Part shown: positions 7,466-13,976 of the stretch, piece by piece
Layout: the number at the start of each line of letters is the position of its first letter
How positions within the stretch are numbered: position 1 is the first letter of the stretch
Assembly (NCBI GenBank): GCA_028280915.1
Contig: JANQKX010000515.1
Span: 1-15,560 of the forward strand
Direction: 5' to 3'
Origin: Kiloniellaceae bacterium
Lineage (GTDB): Bacteria; Pseudomonadota; Alphaproteobacteria; Kiloniellales; Kiloniellaceae
Length of the DNA stretch: 15,560 bases
Program-made: the position numbers and the translations under genes
Notes under the pieces: generated by a model
Database searches by the model: none
The model's input: only the letters and a program-made list of their open reading frames with translations
Told to the model about the DNA's origin: nothing

Positions 7466-7481
7466 TGTGACAAAGGTCACT
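7466..7481. promoter_or_regulatory. CRP/FNR-superfamily-like palindrome
   Basis: TGTGA-CAAAGG-TCACT matches nine of the ten half-site bases of the E. coli CRP consensus TGTGA-N6-TCACA. It lies in the gap between two minus-strand genes, about 183 bp upstream of the peroxiredoxin start codon. No convincing promoter was placed next to it, so its target is inferred from position only. Confidence 0.45.
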
Positions 7482-7521
7482 CAACAATAAGTCAGGGCCG
7501 CAAACGACTTGCCTTATCCAT

Positions 7522-7899
7522 TCAAGCCGCTGACTTTTCTTTCAGGTCGTTGAGCCTGGCGGAACGGCGTTGGCGTTGGCTCCGCCCCTGGGGGCGCAAA
7601 GCGCGGTCGCGGAACATTTTCATGGAGGTGGCAATATAGTCCGCCTTCAAATAGTCCAGCCCGTCGCGGGCGGTCATGAGCGCTGCAATGCGCACCTTTT
7701 CCAATTCATCGGCGCTGGCCCGCTCGCTCATGGCGGTCAGGACAGGCACGTAGTTGGACAACTCCTCGCCGACGGGAAGCGCCAGCCGGTAGCGCTCGGC
7801 AATCGACGTGGCCTCCTTCAGGAAGTTTTCGGTGATCTGGGCGACGTAGTTGGTCGCGTTTGCTTGGCCGTTTTGTGCCGCTAAACCTACATTGCTCAT
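7522..7899 (-). CDS. Hypothetical protein, 125 residues, helical with basic C-terminus
   Basis: I do not recognise this protein. The ATG at 7899 is preferred over an upstream in-frame start at 7947 because GGAG lies six bases before it and the extra 16 residues look non-coding. The sequence starts MSNVGLAAQNG and has no signal peptide or membrane segment. It is predicted to be mostly helical, with a central alternation of charged and hydrophobic residues (EELSNYVPVLTAMSERAS, then DELEKVRIAALM). Residues 100-125 are rich in Arg, Lys and Gln (GRSQRQRRSARLNDLKEK), so contact with nucleic acid or an acidic partner is possible. Codon use resembles the neighbours. No function can be assigned from its position before prx. 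Confidence 0.75.
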   Translation of the reverse strand: MSNVGLAAQNGQANATNYVAQITENFLKEATSIAERYRLALPVGEELSNYVPVLTAMSERASADELEKVRIAALMTARDGLDYLKADYIATSMKMFRDRALRPQGRSQRQRRSARLNDLKEKSAA

Positions 7900-8061
7900 C
7901 GTCTGCTCCGTTGCTTCGAGGGGCTCTGGGTCGATCCTGAGAATCAAGTGTGGGCCGGCCCCCCAGCCCTCAAGGCCAGAGAAGACAAGGTTGCCAAAGG
8001 TTCATCTATTGGTAAGGCGGCCGTATGATGGATCGGAAAAGGCCGGCGAAAGAAACGACCA

Positions 8062-8084
8062 GCCCATCGGCGGCCGCGATGGGC
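8062..8084 (-). terminator. Probable terminator after the small membrane protein gene
   Basis: GCCCATCG (8062-8069) and CGATGGGC (8077-8084) form a perfect eight-base stem around a seven-base loop, about 40 bp beyond the stop at 8126. On the minus strand the following bases are TGGTCGTTTCTTT, an interrupted T-tract, so termination may be partial. Confidence 0.45.
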
Positions 8085-8125
8085 GCAACCGCACCTTTAT
8101 CAAGCAAGGGGTCAAAAAGGATCAG

Positions 8126-8260
8126 CTAATACAACAGCAACCCAAAGACGTAGACGAACCCCACGGCGACCGCAGCGCCGATCACAAGGCCTTCCACCCA
8201 GTGGAAAACTTTTCTCAAGCCACCCCCTTGGGACTCACTTTCCTGCACGGACCGATACAT
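8126..8260 (-). CDS. Small single-pass membrane protein, 44 residues
   Basis: I do not recognise this protein, but the case for a gene is good. The ATG at 8260 has GGAG six bases upstream; an in-frame ATG at 8275 would add MREKA and has a worse site. The product starts MYRSVQESESQGGGLRKVFHW, a polar N-terminal part. About 20 hydrophobic residues then run to the C-terminus (GLVIGAAVAVGFVYVFGLLL). By the positive-inside rule the Arg/Lys near residue 16 put the N-terminus in the cytoplasm. A good promoter (8339-8367) lies 80 bp upstream and a probable terminator follows, so it looks like a one-gene unit. It may be a small membrane regulator or an accessory subunit of a larger complex, but nothing nearby names a partner. 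Confidence 0.7.
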   Translation of the reverse strand: MYRSVQESESQGGGLRKVFHWVEGLVIGAAVAVGFVYVFGLLLY

Positions 8261-8338
8261 TGCCTTCTCCCTCATCCTCTCTTCTCTCCGGAAGATCTGG
8301 AAAATTTTCCTAACGTTTCGGCACTATTGTTGATCCAG

Positions 8339-8367
8339 ATGTTAACTGTTTTTTAATTTAATTTCAA
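8339..8367 (-). promoter_or_regulatory. Sigma-70-type promoter for the small membrane protein
   Basis: On the minus strand TTGAAA (8362-8367) and TAACAT (8339-8344) are separated by exactly 17 bases, in an AT-rich stretch unlike the surrounding DNA. The leader to the start codon at 8260 would be about 70 bases. Confidence 0.55.
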
Positions 8368-8520
8368 TTTTTGGCGAAATTGGGACAAATTGACGGGGAA
8401 ATGTGACTTGTTGCCCCATGATCCCCGGTCAACCCGACGCACCTTCGAGAAACAGAGCCCCCGCGGCGCAGCGCGGTGTCCGTGCCCCGCCGGATAGATC
8501 TCGCTGATGCAAGTGCGGCC

Positions 8521-8562
8521 GAAAAAGAGACGCCGGTGCCCGATAAGCGGCCGGCGTCTTTT
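8521..8562 (-). terminator. Terminator after the H1-like gene, probably bidirectional
   Basis: GACGCCGG (8529-8536) pairs perfectly with CCGGCGTC (8551-8558) around a 14-base loop. On the minus strand it is followed by TCTTTTTC, 20 bp past the stop at 8583. On the plus strand TTTT follows at 8559-8562, so it may act in both directions. Confidence 0.75.
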
Positions 8563-8582
8563 CCTAACGGCACGCGGCCCCG

Positions 8583-9344
8583 TTAGTCGCTGGCGGCGGC
8601 GGCCGTCTTGCGCCGCGGACGCCGTTTGGGCGTCGCCGGCTTGGCCGCAGCGGCTTCAGCCGCTGGCGCCGCAACCTTTCTCGGCCGGCCGCGTTTCGCC
8701 GCCGGTTTTGCCGCGCTTGCCGAAGCAGCCGTCTTGGCCGATGTGCGGCGGGGCGCCCGGGCCTTGGTCGCGGCCGTTCCAGCAGCCGCTTCCGTCGCGG
8801 CGGCGGCACGCCTCACCGGTGTTTTTCTCGTCGTGGTTTTTCGCGCCGTGGTTTTTTTGGCAGCAGTCTTTTTGGCTGGGGTCTTCTTGGCTGGGGTCTT
8901 CTTGGCGGTGGTTCCGGCTGCCGCGGCCCGTCTCGCCGCCGGCCTGCCGGGCGACGCCTTGGCCGCCGTCCCGCGCGCGCCTGGCTTACGGCCGGGACCC
9001 CGCCGGGTGGTGCCGCCCGTGTCGCTTGACTTTTCCGCTTTGGCCGCCACCCGGTCCGTCGCCTTGCGCAAACCGGTGACCTCTTTTTGCACGACCTTGC
9101 CCAAGCGGGCCAACTCTCTTTCAGACGTGCGTTTCAATTGAGCCAGTTCTTTTTCCACCGCACGGATCTTTTGCTTCACTTCGCGGGCGGTCAATTTACG
9201 CTCAACCATTTTTTCCGCCGCCGTGACGCTGGCGGCCACACCTTTGGCCGCGGCAACAATCTTGGCTTCCACGCGGCTGCTGGCGCTTTTAAATTTATCC
9301 ATTTCCTTTTCCAACGCCGACAGCGTTTTTTTCGTCTCAGACAT
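8583..9344 (-). CDS. Histone H1-like protein: N-terminal coiled coil with Lys/Ala-rich AT-hook tail
   Basis: The 253-residue product has two parts. Residues 1-105 are charged and helical with heptad-like spacing (LSALEKEMDKFKSASSRVE, later KIRAVEKELAQLKRTSEREL), suggesting a coiled-coil oligomerisation region. Residues 106-253 are almost only Ala, Lys, Arg, Thr and Pro. They contain five-residue AKKTP-type repeats around 147-176 and AT-hook-like cores: RRGPGRKPG at 114-122, SPGRP at 131-135, KRGRPRK at 217-223 and KRRPRRK at 240-246. Such tails are known from bacterial H1-like proteins and bind the DNA minor groove, so a nucleoid or stress-linked DNA-packing role is likely (inference). AAGAGG upstream of ATG 9344 supports the start. 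It ends at a strong terminator. Confidence 0.85.
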   Translation of the reverse strand: MSETKKTLSALEKEMDKFKSASSRVEAKIVAAAKGVAASVTAAEKMVERKLTAREVKQKIRAVEKELAQLKRTSERELARLGKVVQKEVTGLRKATDRVAAKAEKSSDTGGTTRRGPGRKPGARGTAAKASPGRPAARRAAAAGTTAKKTPAKKTPAKKTAAKKTTARKTTTRKTPVRRAAAATEAAAGTAATKARAPRRTSAKTAASASAAKPAAKRGRPRKVAAPAAEAAAAKPATPKRRPRRKTAAAASD

Positions 9345-9481
9345 TTAAAAACCTCTTCCCCAAAATTTTGATGACGCCCGGTTATCCGACGCACCGCAAA
9401 TATGCGCATGACAAATCCAGATGAAAAGGAGGTAAGCGCGAAAAACGGGGCAGATTCGGGCGTTTCACCGAATAAATCGGC

Positions 9482-9514
9482 AAAAAAGGAGTCGAAACAC
9501 GAACTTCGACCCCC
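9482..9514 (-). terminator. Rho-independent terminator of the cyclase gene
   Basis: Read on the minus strand, GGGTCGAA and TTCGACTCC form a stem of eight pairs with one mismatch around an eight-base loop. Six T follow directly (9482-9487). It lies 65 bp past the cyclase stop at 9579. Confidence 0.8.
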
Positions 9515-9578
9515 TTGACCGCCGCCGCCGATCGAAAATGCAGCCCGGTGGGGCCATCAAGGAACCATCAAGGAAACC

Positions 9579-10835
9579 CTAGGACGCGGGTTCAGGCGCC
9601 GGTCCAACCGGATTTTCAGGGACATAAACCGATATGGGTTCGGCGACGCCCTTTAAGTGGAACCGGCCTCTATCCACCCAAGCCTCGCCGATATGCTCAG
9701 CAAAGGCACGGCTGGCGACAACGGCGCAGTCGAGTTCCTTGGTGAGAGCCTCCAATCGCGCCACTTCGTTGACCGTTGGACCGATGACGGAAAAAGACAA
9801 CCTCTCGGGGACGCCGATGTTACCGAAAATCACATCGCCTAGGTGCAAGGCCAAACCGGAAGCAATCGTGTCTTGACCCTCGGCCCGCCGATTTTCATTC
9901 AGTGCCGCAAGACGTCTTTCCGATTCCCGATAAGCTGACAAGGCCCGCCGGCAGGCCGCGGCCGCGGAGCCGCCGGCCAGGTCCATAGGGAATTCCATAG
10001 GGAATATAGCCAGCACCGCGTCCCCGATAAACGACAGCACCTCGCCCTTGGCGGCCAGGACCGCGCCGGCGGTGGCCTCAAAGTAGAGATTCAGCAAGGT
10101 GATGTAATCCGTCCGGTTCATGTCGCCGGCCAAGCGGGTCGAATCCCGCAAGTCGCTGTACCACAAAGCGGCACGGATGGTTTCTCCATCACCGCGCCGA
10201 ATTTGGCCATCCAGGACCCTCAAACCGGCATTGGGGCCCAAATAGGTATTCACCACGGATTCAGCGATGGCTTCGCGCACCCACATTTTAGCCGCCGCCA
10301 TCAAACAGTTTTGCATGCGATCCAGAACCGCGATGTGGGCATCGGAAAATCCCTCCGACCGATCGCTGGTCCAGGATCCGACCACCCCGTCCAACTTGCC
10401 TTGACTGAAGTGGGTCAGGAATGCGGAATAGTCACAGCCGCCCTGCTTCTTGATGTCTTCCAGCACCGGAAAATCGATCACGGCGTTTGGCCCCGCCAGC
10501 CGACGGCGCAGTTTGAGCGTATCGGTCTCCATCATGTAATAGAGCGGACTCGCCAGAAAGGCGTCTGGAAAGGGCCCCTCGGTACGATGGAGATAGCTCT
10601 GCACATCCAAGGGCCGTCCCCGGGTCCAGGTTATGCTCATGCTCTCGTAGAGGGGATGCAAAATGCCGAAGGTGATATGAGCCCGCCACAGAGGCAGGCC
10701 GGCGGCGCAGAGACGCTCGCAACATTCGGGAAAAAGCTGAGGCAGCTCCTGACCGGCTACCGCTTGGGCCACGACCCAATCGGCCAGCTGGTTCAACTGG
10801 TCTGAGTTCAAGCTGCCGCTGGTAAATGGGGACAT
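9579..10835 (-). CDS. Class III adenylate/guanylate cyclase with alphaproteobacterial N-terminal domain
   Basis: The 418-residue product probably makes a cyclic nucleotide from ATP or GTP. Residues 1-195 form an N-terminal domain with no membrane segment (RAHITFGILHPLYES, then GPNAVIDFPVLEDI and GFSDAHIAVLDRM), a pattern I associate with alphaproteobacterial cyclases; it is presumably sensory. Residues 220-385 are the catalytic domain. The metal-binding aspartates are D228 (WYSDLRDST) and D272 (FIGDAVLAIFP), and the transition-state pair N356/R360 is present (VNEVAR). The purine-selecting lysine is replaced by S268, and its partner position, Asp in class IIIa and Thr in IIIb, is S349. Catalysis looks possible but base choice is uncertain. 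GAGGG precedes ATG 10835 and a terminator follows. It is 73 bp downstream of pyrE on the same strand. Confidence 0.92.
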   Translation of the reverse strand: MSPFTSGSLNSDQLNQLADWVVAQAVAGQELPQLFPECCERLCAAGLPLWRAHITFGILHPLYESMSITWTRGRPLDVQSYLHRTEGPFPDAFLASPLYYMMETDTLKLRRRLAGPNAVIDFPVLEDIKKQGGCDYSAFLTHFSQGKLDGVVGSWTSDRSEGFSDAHIAVLDRMQNCLMAAAKMWVREAIAESVVNTYLGPNAGLRVLDGQIRRGDGETIRAALWYSDLRDSTRLAGDMNRTDYITLLNLYFEATAGAVLAAKGEVLSFIGDAVLAIFPMEFPMDLAGGSAAAACRRALSAYRESERRLAALNENRRAEGQDTIASGLALHLGDVIFGNIGVPERLSFSVIGPTVNEVARLEALTKELDCAVVASRAFAEHIGEAWVDRGRFHLKGVAEPISVYVPENPVGPAPEPAS

Positions 10836-10908
10836 TTAGGTCCCTCTCGTAGCGCCAAATCTCGTAATACCAAGTCTCGCGTGTTGTGGTCCCATCTCCG
10901 CCGTCATG

Positions 10909-11460
10909 TCATTGCGGCGGCACGAAATCGTGCCGGTCGTAAAGGGCTTCCAAGGCCAAACCTTGTTCCGCCAGATTTTCCCGGCCGCCTTCGCAGCGGT
11001 CCACGATGGCCAGGATTTTCCGCACCTTACAGTTTCGCGCCTGTACCGCGGCCACCGCTTTCATCACCGACCCGCCGGTGGTGACCACGTCCTCCAAGAT
11101 GATCACCTCGTCGCCGTCATCCAAGTAACCGTCGATCTGACTGATGATGCCATGGTCCTTGGCTTTGTCGCGCACGTAGAAAGCTTTGACCGGATGGTCC
11201 GCATGGCTCTTGGCGCAGACCGTGGCCACCAGGGGCACGCCGCCCACGGCCATGCCGCCCACCGCGGTGACGTTCTCCCGCTTGATCACCTCCAAGAGGG
11301 CGTCGGCCAAGAGGTTGGCCCCTTCCGGATCCAGCATGGTCAGTTTCATGTTGAAAAACAGGTCGCTTTTTTTGCCCGACGCCAAGATAAAGTCGCCGTG
11401 CTTGAACGATTTTTCGCGAATGATGTCGCGCAGCCGATCATGCGCCGTCTGCCCAGCCAT
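10909..11460 (-). CDS. pyrE: Orotate phosphoribosyltransferase
   Basis: PyrE joins orotate to PRPP to form orotidine 5'-monophosphate in pyrimidine synthesis, as a cytosolic dimer. The 183-residue product is somewhat shorter than the E. coli enzyme (about 213) and fits the shorter bacterial form. The PRPP-binding signature VIILEDVVTTGGS is at 119-131 with the acidic pair E123/D124. The catalytic flexible loop is visible as FYVRDKAKDHG at 94-104, and ILASGKKSDLFF near 26-36 is the usual N-terminal motif. ATG 11460 is chosen because GGAG lies seven bases upstream and the longer frame to 11544 looks non-coding. Pyrimidine attenuation was not seen. Confidence 0.96.
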   Translation of the reverse strand: MAGQTAHDRLRDIIREKSFKHGDFILASGKKSDLFFNMKLTMLDPEGANLLADALLEVIKRENVTAVGGMAVGGVPLVATVCAKSHADHPVKAFYVRDKAKDHGIISQIDGYLDDGDEVIILEDVVTTGGSVMKAVAAVQARNCKVRKILAIVDRCEGGRENLAEQGLALEALYDRHDFVPPQ

Positions 11461-11590
11461 GTGCCTTCTCCTTTCCGGGTCGAGTGTGCCTCGCGGGATA
11501 CTGGTGCCGGTTATAGGACCTTCCCGCCGCGCCGAACAGGGCAATTCTCACGGGGCGGGCGCGTCTGCATCAGGTGACCGGACCCAAGGC

Positions 11591-12475
11591 TTACAGACGC
11601 GAGGCCGGCTTGTGGATGGCGACGCCCAGCATGACCAAGGCAATGCCGGCGACGTCGCGCAGCGTGGGAACTTGTGCCAGCACAATCAGCGCGATGATCG
11701 TCGCCGTCGCGGGCAACAATGCCAACAGCAGGGCAAAGGACGCACGGGGCAAACGCGACATGGCCAATTGGTCGCACACATAAGGGATCACGGAGGAACA
11801 TACCCCGATCCCAATGCCGGCCAGGACCAGGAACGGCGCGCCAAAAGCCCCCATGGCTTCGCCAAATCCAATGGGCATCAAGATCAAAAAGGCAATGGCC
11901 ATGGCCGCGCCCAGCCGCGCCACCCCGTCGCTCGCTCCCCGCTCGGCGGCCTTGTGGCCCAGAATGATATAGCCCACGAACAACAATGCGTTGAGGCCGG
12001 CCCAAAACAAGCCCCAGGGATCGGACGCCCATTTCACGTCGATCAGGATAAAGACGCCGGCCACGGCCAGGACCAGAGCCAGCAAGTTGCGTCCGCTGCG
12101 CAATCCATAAAGGGCGACGGCGATGGTGCCGACGAACTCCATGGCCGCGACCAGGCTCATGGGCAGACGCTCCAAGGCCAGGTAAAAGGACGTATTCATC
12201 ACGGCCAGGCAGACCCCAAGGCCCATCAGCAACCAGCGGGTCTTGCCGTCGGCCGAGACGAACACACGCCACGGCTTGGTCAGAGGGGCGAAGACCATGG
12301 CGGCCGCGGCGATGCGGAACCAGGCCACGCCCAGAACGCCCACCGCCGGGAAAAGCAGCACGGCTAAGGAGGGCCCCAGGTAGTGAAAAACGGCGCTGAC
12401 CCCGAACCAGGCCTGGGGCGGCACCGCCTGGGCGGCGCGATTTAGACGAGTGACGGGGGGCAAATTCGACGCCAT
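11591..12475 (-). CDS. EamA-family (DMT) inner-membrane transporter, RhtA-like
   Basis: The 294-residue product has about ten hydrophobic helices in two similar halves, the layout of EamA/drug-metabolite transporters. Visible segments include LAVLLFPAVGVLGVAWFRI, LGVCLAVMNTSFYLALERLPMSLVAAMEF, LLALVLAVAGVFILI and LLALLPATATIIALIVL. The ALERLPMSLVAAMEFVGTIAVA segment resembles the RhtA threonine/homoserine exporter group, so amino-acid export is the best guess. ATG 12475 is preferred over 12511 because AAGAGG lies seven bases upstream. The gene is divergent from an Lrp/AsnC regulator, the usual controller of amino-acid exporters. The substrate is not shown by sequence. Confidence 0.9.
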   Translation of the reverse strand: MASNLPPVTRLNRAAQAVPPQAWFGVSAVFHYLGPSLAVLLFPAVGVLGVAWFRIAAAAMVFAPLTKPWRVFVSADGKTRWLLMGLGVCLAVMNTSFYLALERLPMSLVAAMEFVGTIAVALYGLRSGRNLLALVLAVAGVFILIDVKWASDPWGLFWAGLNALLFVGYIILGHKAAERGASDGVARLGAAMAIAFLILMPIGFGEAMGAFGAPFLVLAGIGIGVCSSVIPYVCDQLAMSRLPRASFALLLALLPATATIIALIVLAQVPTLRDVAGIALVMLGVAIHKPASRL

Positions 12476-12500
12476 GGCGAAACCTCTTGTTTCACCAATT

Positions 12501-12528
12501 TTGCAAGACAATTCTCGAAAACTATATA
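12501..12528 (+). promoter_or_regulatory. Promoter candidate for the Lrp/AsnC gene in a divergent AT-rich spacer
   Basis: TTGCAA at 12501-12506 and TATATA at 12523-12528 are 16 bases apart, with the start codon at 12580. The TATATATA run is symmetric and could also be the -10 region for the opposite gene. The 104-bp spacer is the likely site of regulator binding to both genes. Confidence 0.5.
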
Positions 12529-12579
12529 TACTTAATGAGGTTATTTTGACTTTTTTCCTTTAATAAGAAGAAAATACCC

Positions 12580-13041
12580 ATGAAAAACTTTATTTATGAA
12601 AATGGCACCTTGGACGAAATCGATACGATGATCCTGCGCCGGCTGTGCCGCAATGCCCGCACCACCACAGCCGAGTTGGCGCGCATGGTGAAGCTGTCGG
12701 CGCCCAGCGTGGCCGAGCGTGTGAAGCGCCTGGAGGAAGCGGGGATCATCACGGGCTACACGGCGACCATCGCGCCCGAAGCCTTGGGGCGCTCTATCGC
12801 GGTCTGGATCCGGGTGCGGCCCGTGCCGGGCCAGATGCAACGGGTGGCCGAGATTCTTCAGGGTATTCCGGAAGTGACCCTCTGCGATCGGATCACGGGC
12901 GAGGACTGCTTCCTCGCCCGGGCCAGCCTCAGCTCCATCGCCGAGATGGAACGGGTGATCGATCGTATCGTGCCTTATGCCATGACCAATACGTCGATCA
13001 TCCAGTCATCGCCGGTCCCGCCCCGTCTGCCGCCCTTGTAG
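12580..13041 (+). CDS. Lrp/AsnC-family transcriptional regulator
   Basis: The 153-residue product has the family length. An N-terminal winged helix-turn-helix spans about 10-60 (LDEIDTMILRRLCRNARTT, then LARMVKLSAPSVAERVKRLEEAGIITGY). A C-terminal RAM ligand-binding domain covers about 70-145, with VTLCDRITGEDCFLARASL and a final INTSIIQ-like strand (TNTSIIQSSPV). Such proteins assemble as dimers to octamers and respond to amino acids. The divergent EamA exporter is the likely target, with autoregulation also common. ATG 12580 has only a weak AGAAG upstream. Downstream it ends about 65 bp before a tandem repeat; no clear terminator was seen. Confidence 0.95.
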   Translation: MKNFIYENGTLDEIDTMILRRLCRNARTTTAELARMVKLSAPSVAERVKRLEEAGIITGYTATIAPEALGRSIAVWIRVRPVPGQMQRVAEILQGIPEVTLCDRITGEDCFLARASLSSIAEMERVIDRIVPYAMTNTSIIQSSPVPPRLPPL

Positions 13042-13106
13042 GAAACCGGGTCGGCGGCGACCGCGGCGGGCCGAGGCGCGATACGGGGATGTCCGCAATT
13101 TGGCGC

Positions 13107-13151
13107 GACCCGCTACTTGGGGACCCGCTACTTGGGGACCCGCTACTTGGG
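13107..13151. repeat. Perfect tandem repeat, 3 x 15 bp, spanning a stop codon
   Basis: GACCCGCTACTTGGG occurs three times without change at 13107-13121, 13122-13136 and 13137-13151. The minus-strand barrel gene enters the repeat, and its last two codons and stop (Pro-Lys-TAG) are in the first copy it meets. Because the unit is five codons, each copy repeats Pro-Lys-TAG in the same frame. Confidence 0.97.
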
Positions 13152-13976
13152 AAAAAGAAACTTGACCTGAAATTGGATGGTCAAGTCCGCCGCGTCATCA
13201 GGCCCCACCGCGTTCCAGAAAAACTGTCCCTTCAGGTCGACGGGCTGCTGGCCCAAACGGACCACCTTGCCGGCACCGCCGCCGACGGGCACGGTCCAGC
13301 GGTCGCTGCCGTCGGCGCTCCAATTGGCGGTAATGGTCGGCGAGGAGGTAAGATACCAACCGCTGTCGAAGTTGTAGTTCAGGAAGTATTGGAACGAGGA
13401 GAGGTTCACATCCGGGTCGTCATCGTCGCCGGCATAGGACCACACATGGGTGAACAGACCGCCGACCAGCCAGGGGCCCGGTTTGGTCAAGGCCACGACA
13501 GCGGGGCCGGCGGACCACTTGTCCTGGCCCAGCCGATCATCCGTGTGGGTCGGAAATACCAGAGCCGGCCCGAAACCCCAGGTGATCGGCCCTGATGCCG
13601 GCGGGGTGAAAAAGCCTTGATAGGTAAAGTCGCCCAGACCGAAGACGCTGCCCTCGCCGGCAAAACGCTCCCCTTGATAAACCAGCGGGAAGATGCCCCG
13701 GTTGATAAGGTTCCAGCTCCCCACGTCCAAGGGATAAACCGGCTTGAGATTGAGCGCATTGATCACCCCGTCCTCGGGCCCCGTGCCGAAGCTCGTATTG
13801 TTCTCAAACGGCAGGCTGATGATATCCCCAATGGGGTTTTGCGATTCCTTGGCCAGATCGCTTTCCTCGCTGGCGTTGCTTGGCAGGCTCCATAAACCCA
13901 ACAAACCGGCGAGCGCGGCAAATCGTATCGCGCGGCGGCAAAGAGCCACCGTTTCATTAGACAACAACAGTCTCAT
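13143..13976 (-). CDS. Predicted outer-membrane beta-barrel protein (MetA-pathway/'neuromedin U'-annotated type)
   Basis: The 277-residue product starts with a signal peptide: a basic RRAIRF stretch, the core AALAGLLGLWSL, and a likely cleavage after SNA near residue 37. The mature part has alternating polar and aromatic strands (GDFTYQGFFTPP, ITWGFGPALVFPT, GPWLVGGLFTHVWSY, SSFQYFLNYNFDSGWYLTSSPTI). These match the loosely defined barrel family often labelled MetA-like or, wrongly, neuromedin U. It probably lies in the outer membrane with an unknown cargo. An upstream ATG at 14030 adds 18 residues; neither start has a good ribosome binding site. The last residues are FLFPK rather than the usual terminal Phe, because the stop lies in a tandem repeat. 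Confidence 0.75.
   Translation of the reverse strand: MRLLLSNETVALCRRAIRFAALAGLLGLWSLPSNASEESDLAKESQNPIGDIISLPFENNTSFGTGPEDGVINALNLKPVYPLDVGSWNLINRGIFPLVYQGERFAGEGSVFGLGDFTYQGFFTPPASGPITWGFGPALVFPTHTDDRLGQDKWSAGPAVVALTKPGPWLVGGLFTHVWSYAGDDDDPDVNLSSFQYFLNYNFDSGWYLTSSPTITANWSADGSDRWTVPVGGGAGKVVRLGQQPVDLKGQFFWNAVGPDDAADLTIQFQVKFLFPK

Larger units (their letters stand above)
8261..8582. other. Intergenic region between small membrane protein and H1-like gene (322 bp)
   Basis: This stretch holds the minus-strand promoter at 8339-8367 and the terminator at 8521-8562. I see no coding sequence or structured RNA in the remaining 150 bp (8370-8520). Confidence 0.5.

Noticed and set aside
7467..7490. 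Seven-codon frame (GTG start) after a perfect AGGAGGA
   Set aside because: It is very short, coincides with the CRP-like palindrome, and nothing follows on that strand that it could control.
7850..8356. Plus-strand frame of 168 codons
   Set aside because: It has no ribosome binding site or recognisable features and overlaps the better-supported minus-strand genes at 7522-7899 and 8126-8260.
11186..12367. Plus-strand frame of 393 codons opposite pyrE and the exporter
   Set aside because: The product is Gly/Gln/His-rich, typical of the reverse strand of a GC-rich membrane-protein gene, and both opposite genes are certain.
13049..13062. GGTCG-GCGG-CGACC hairpin after the Lrp/AsnC gene
   Set aside because: The stem is only five pairs and has no T-run on either strand, so I did not call it a terminator.
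12645..13595. Plus-strand frame of 316 codons containing repeated DPLLG
   Set aside because: It overlaps the Lrp/AsnC gene in another frame and runs antisense through the barrel gene; the repeat is a by-product of the 15-bp tandem copies.
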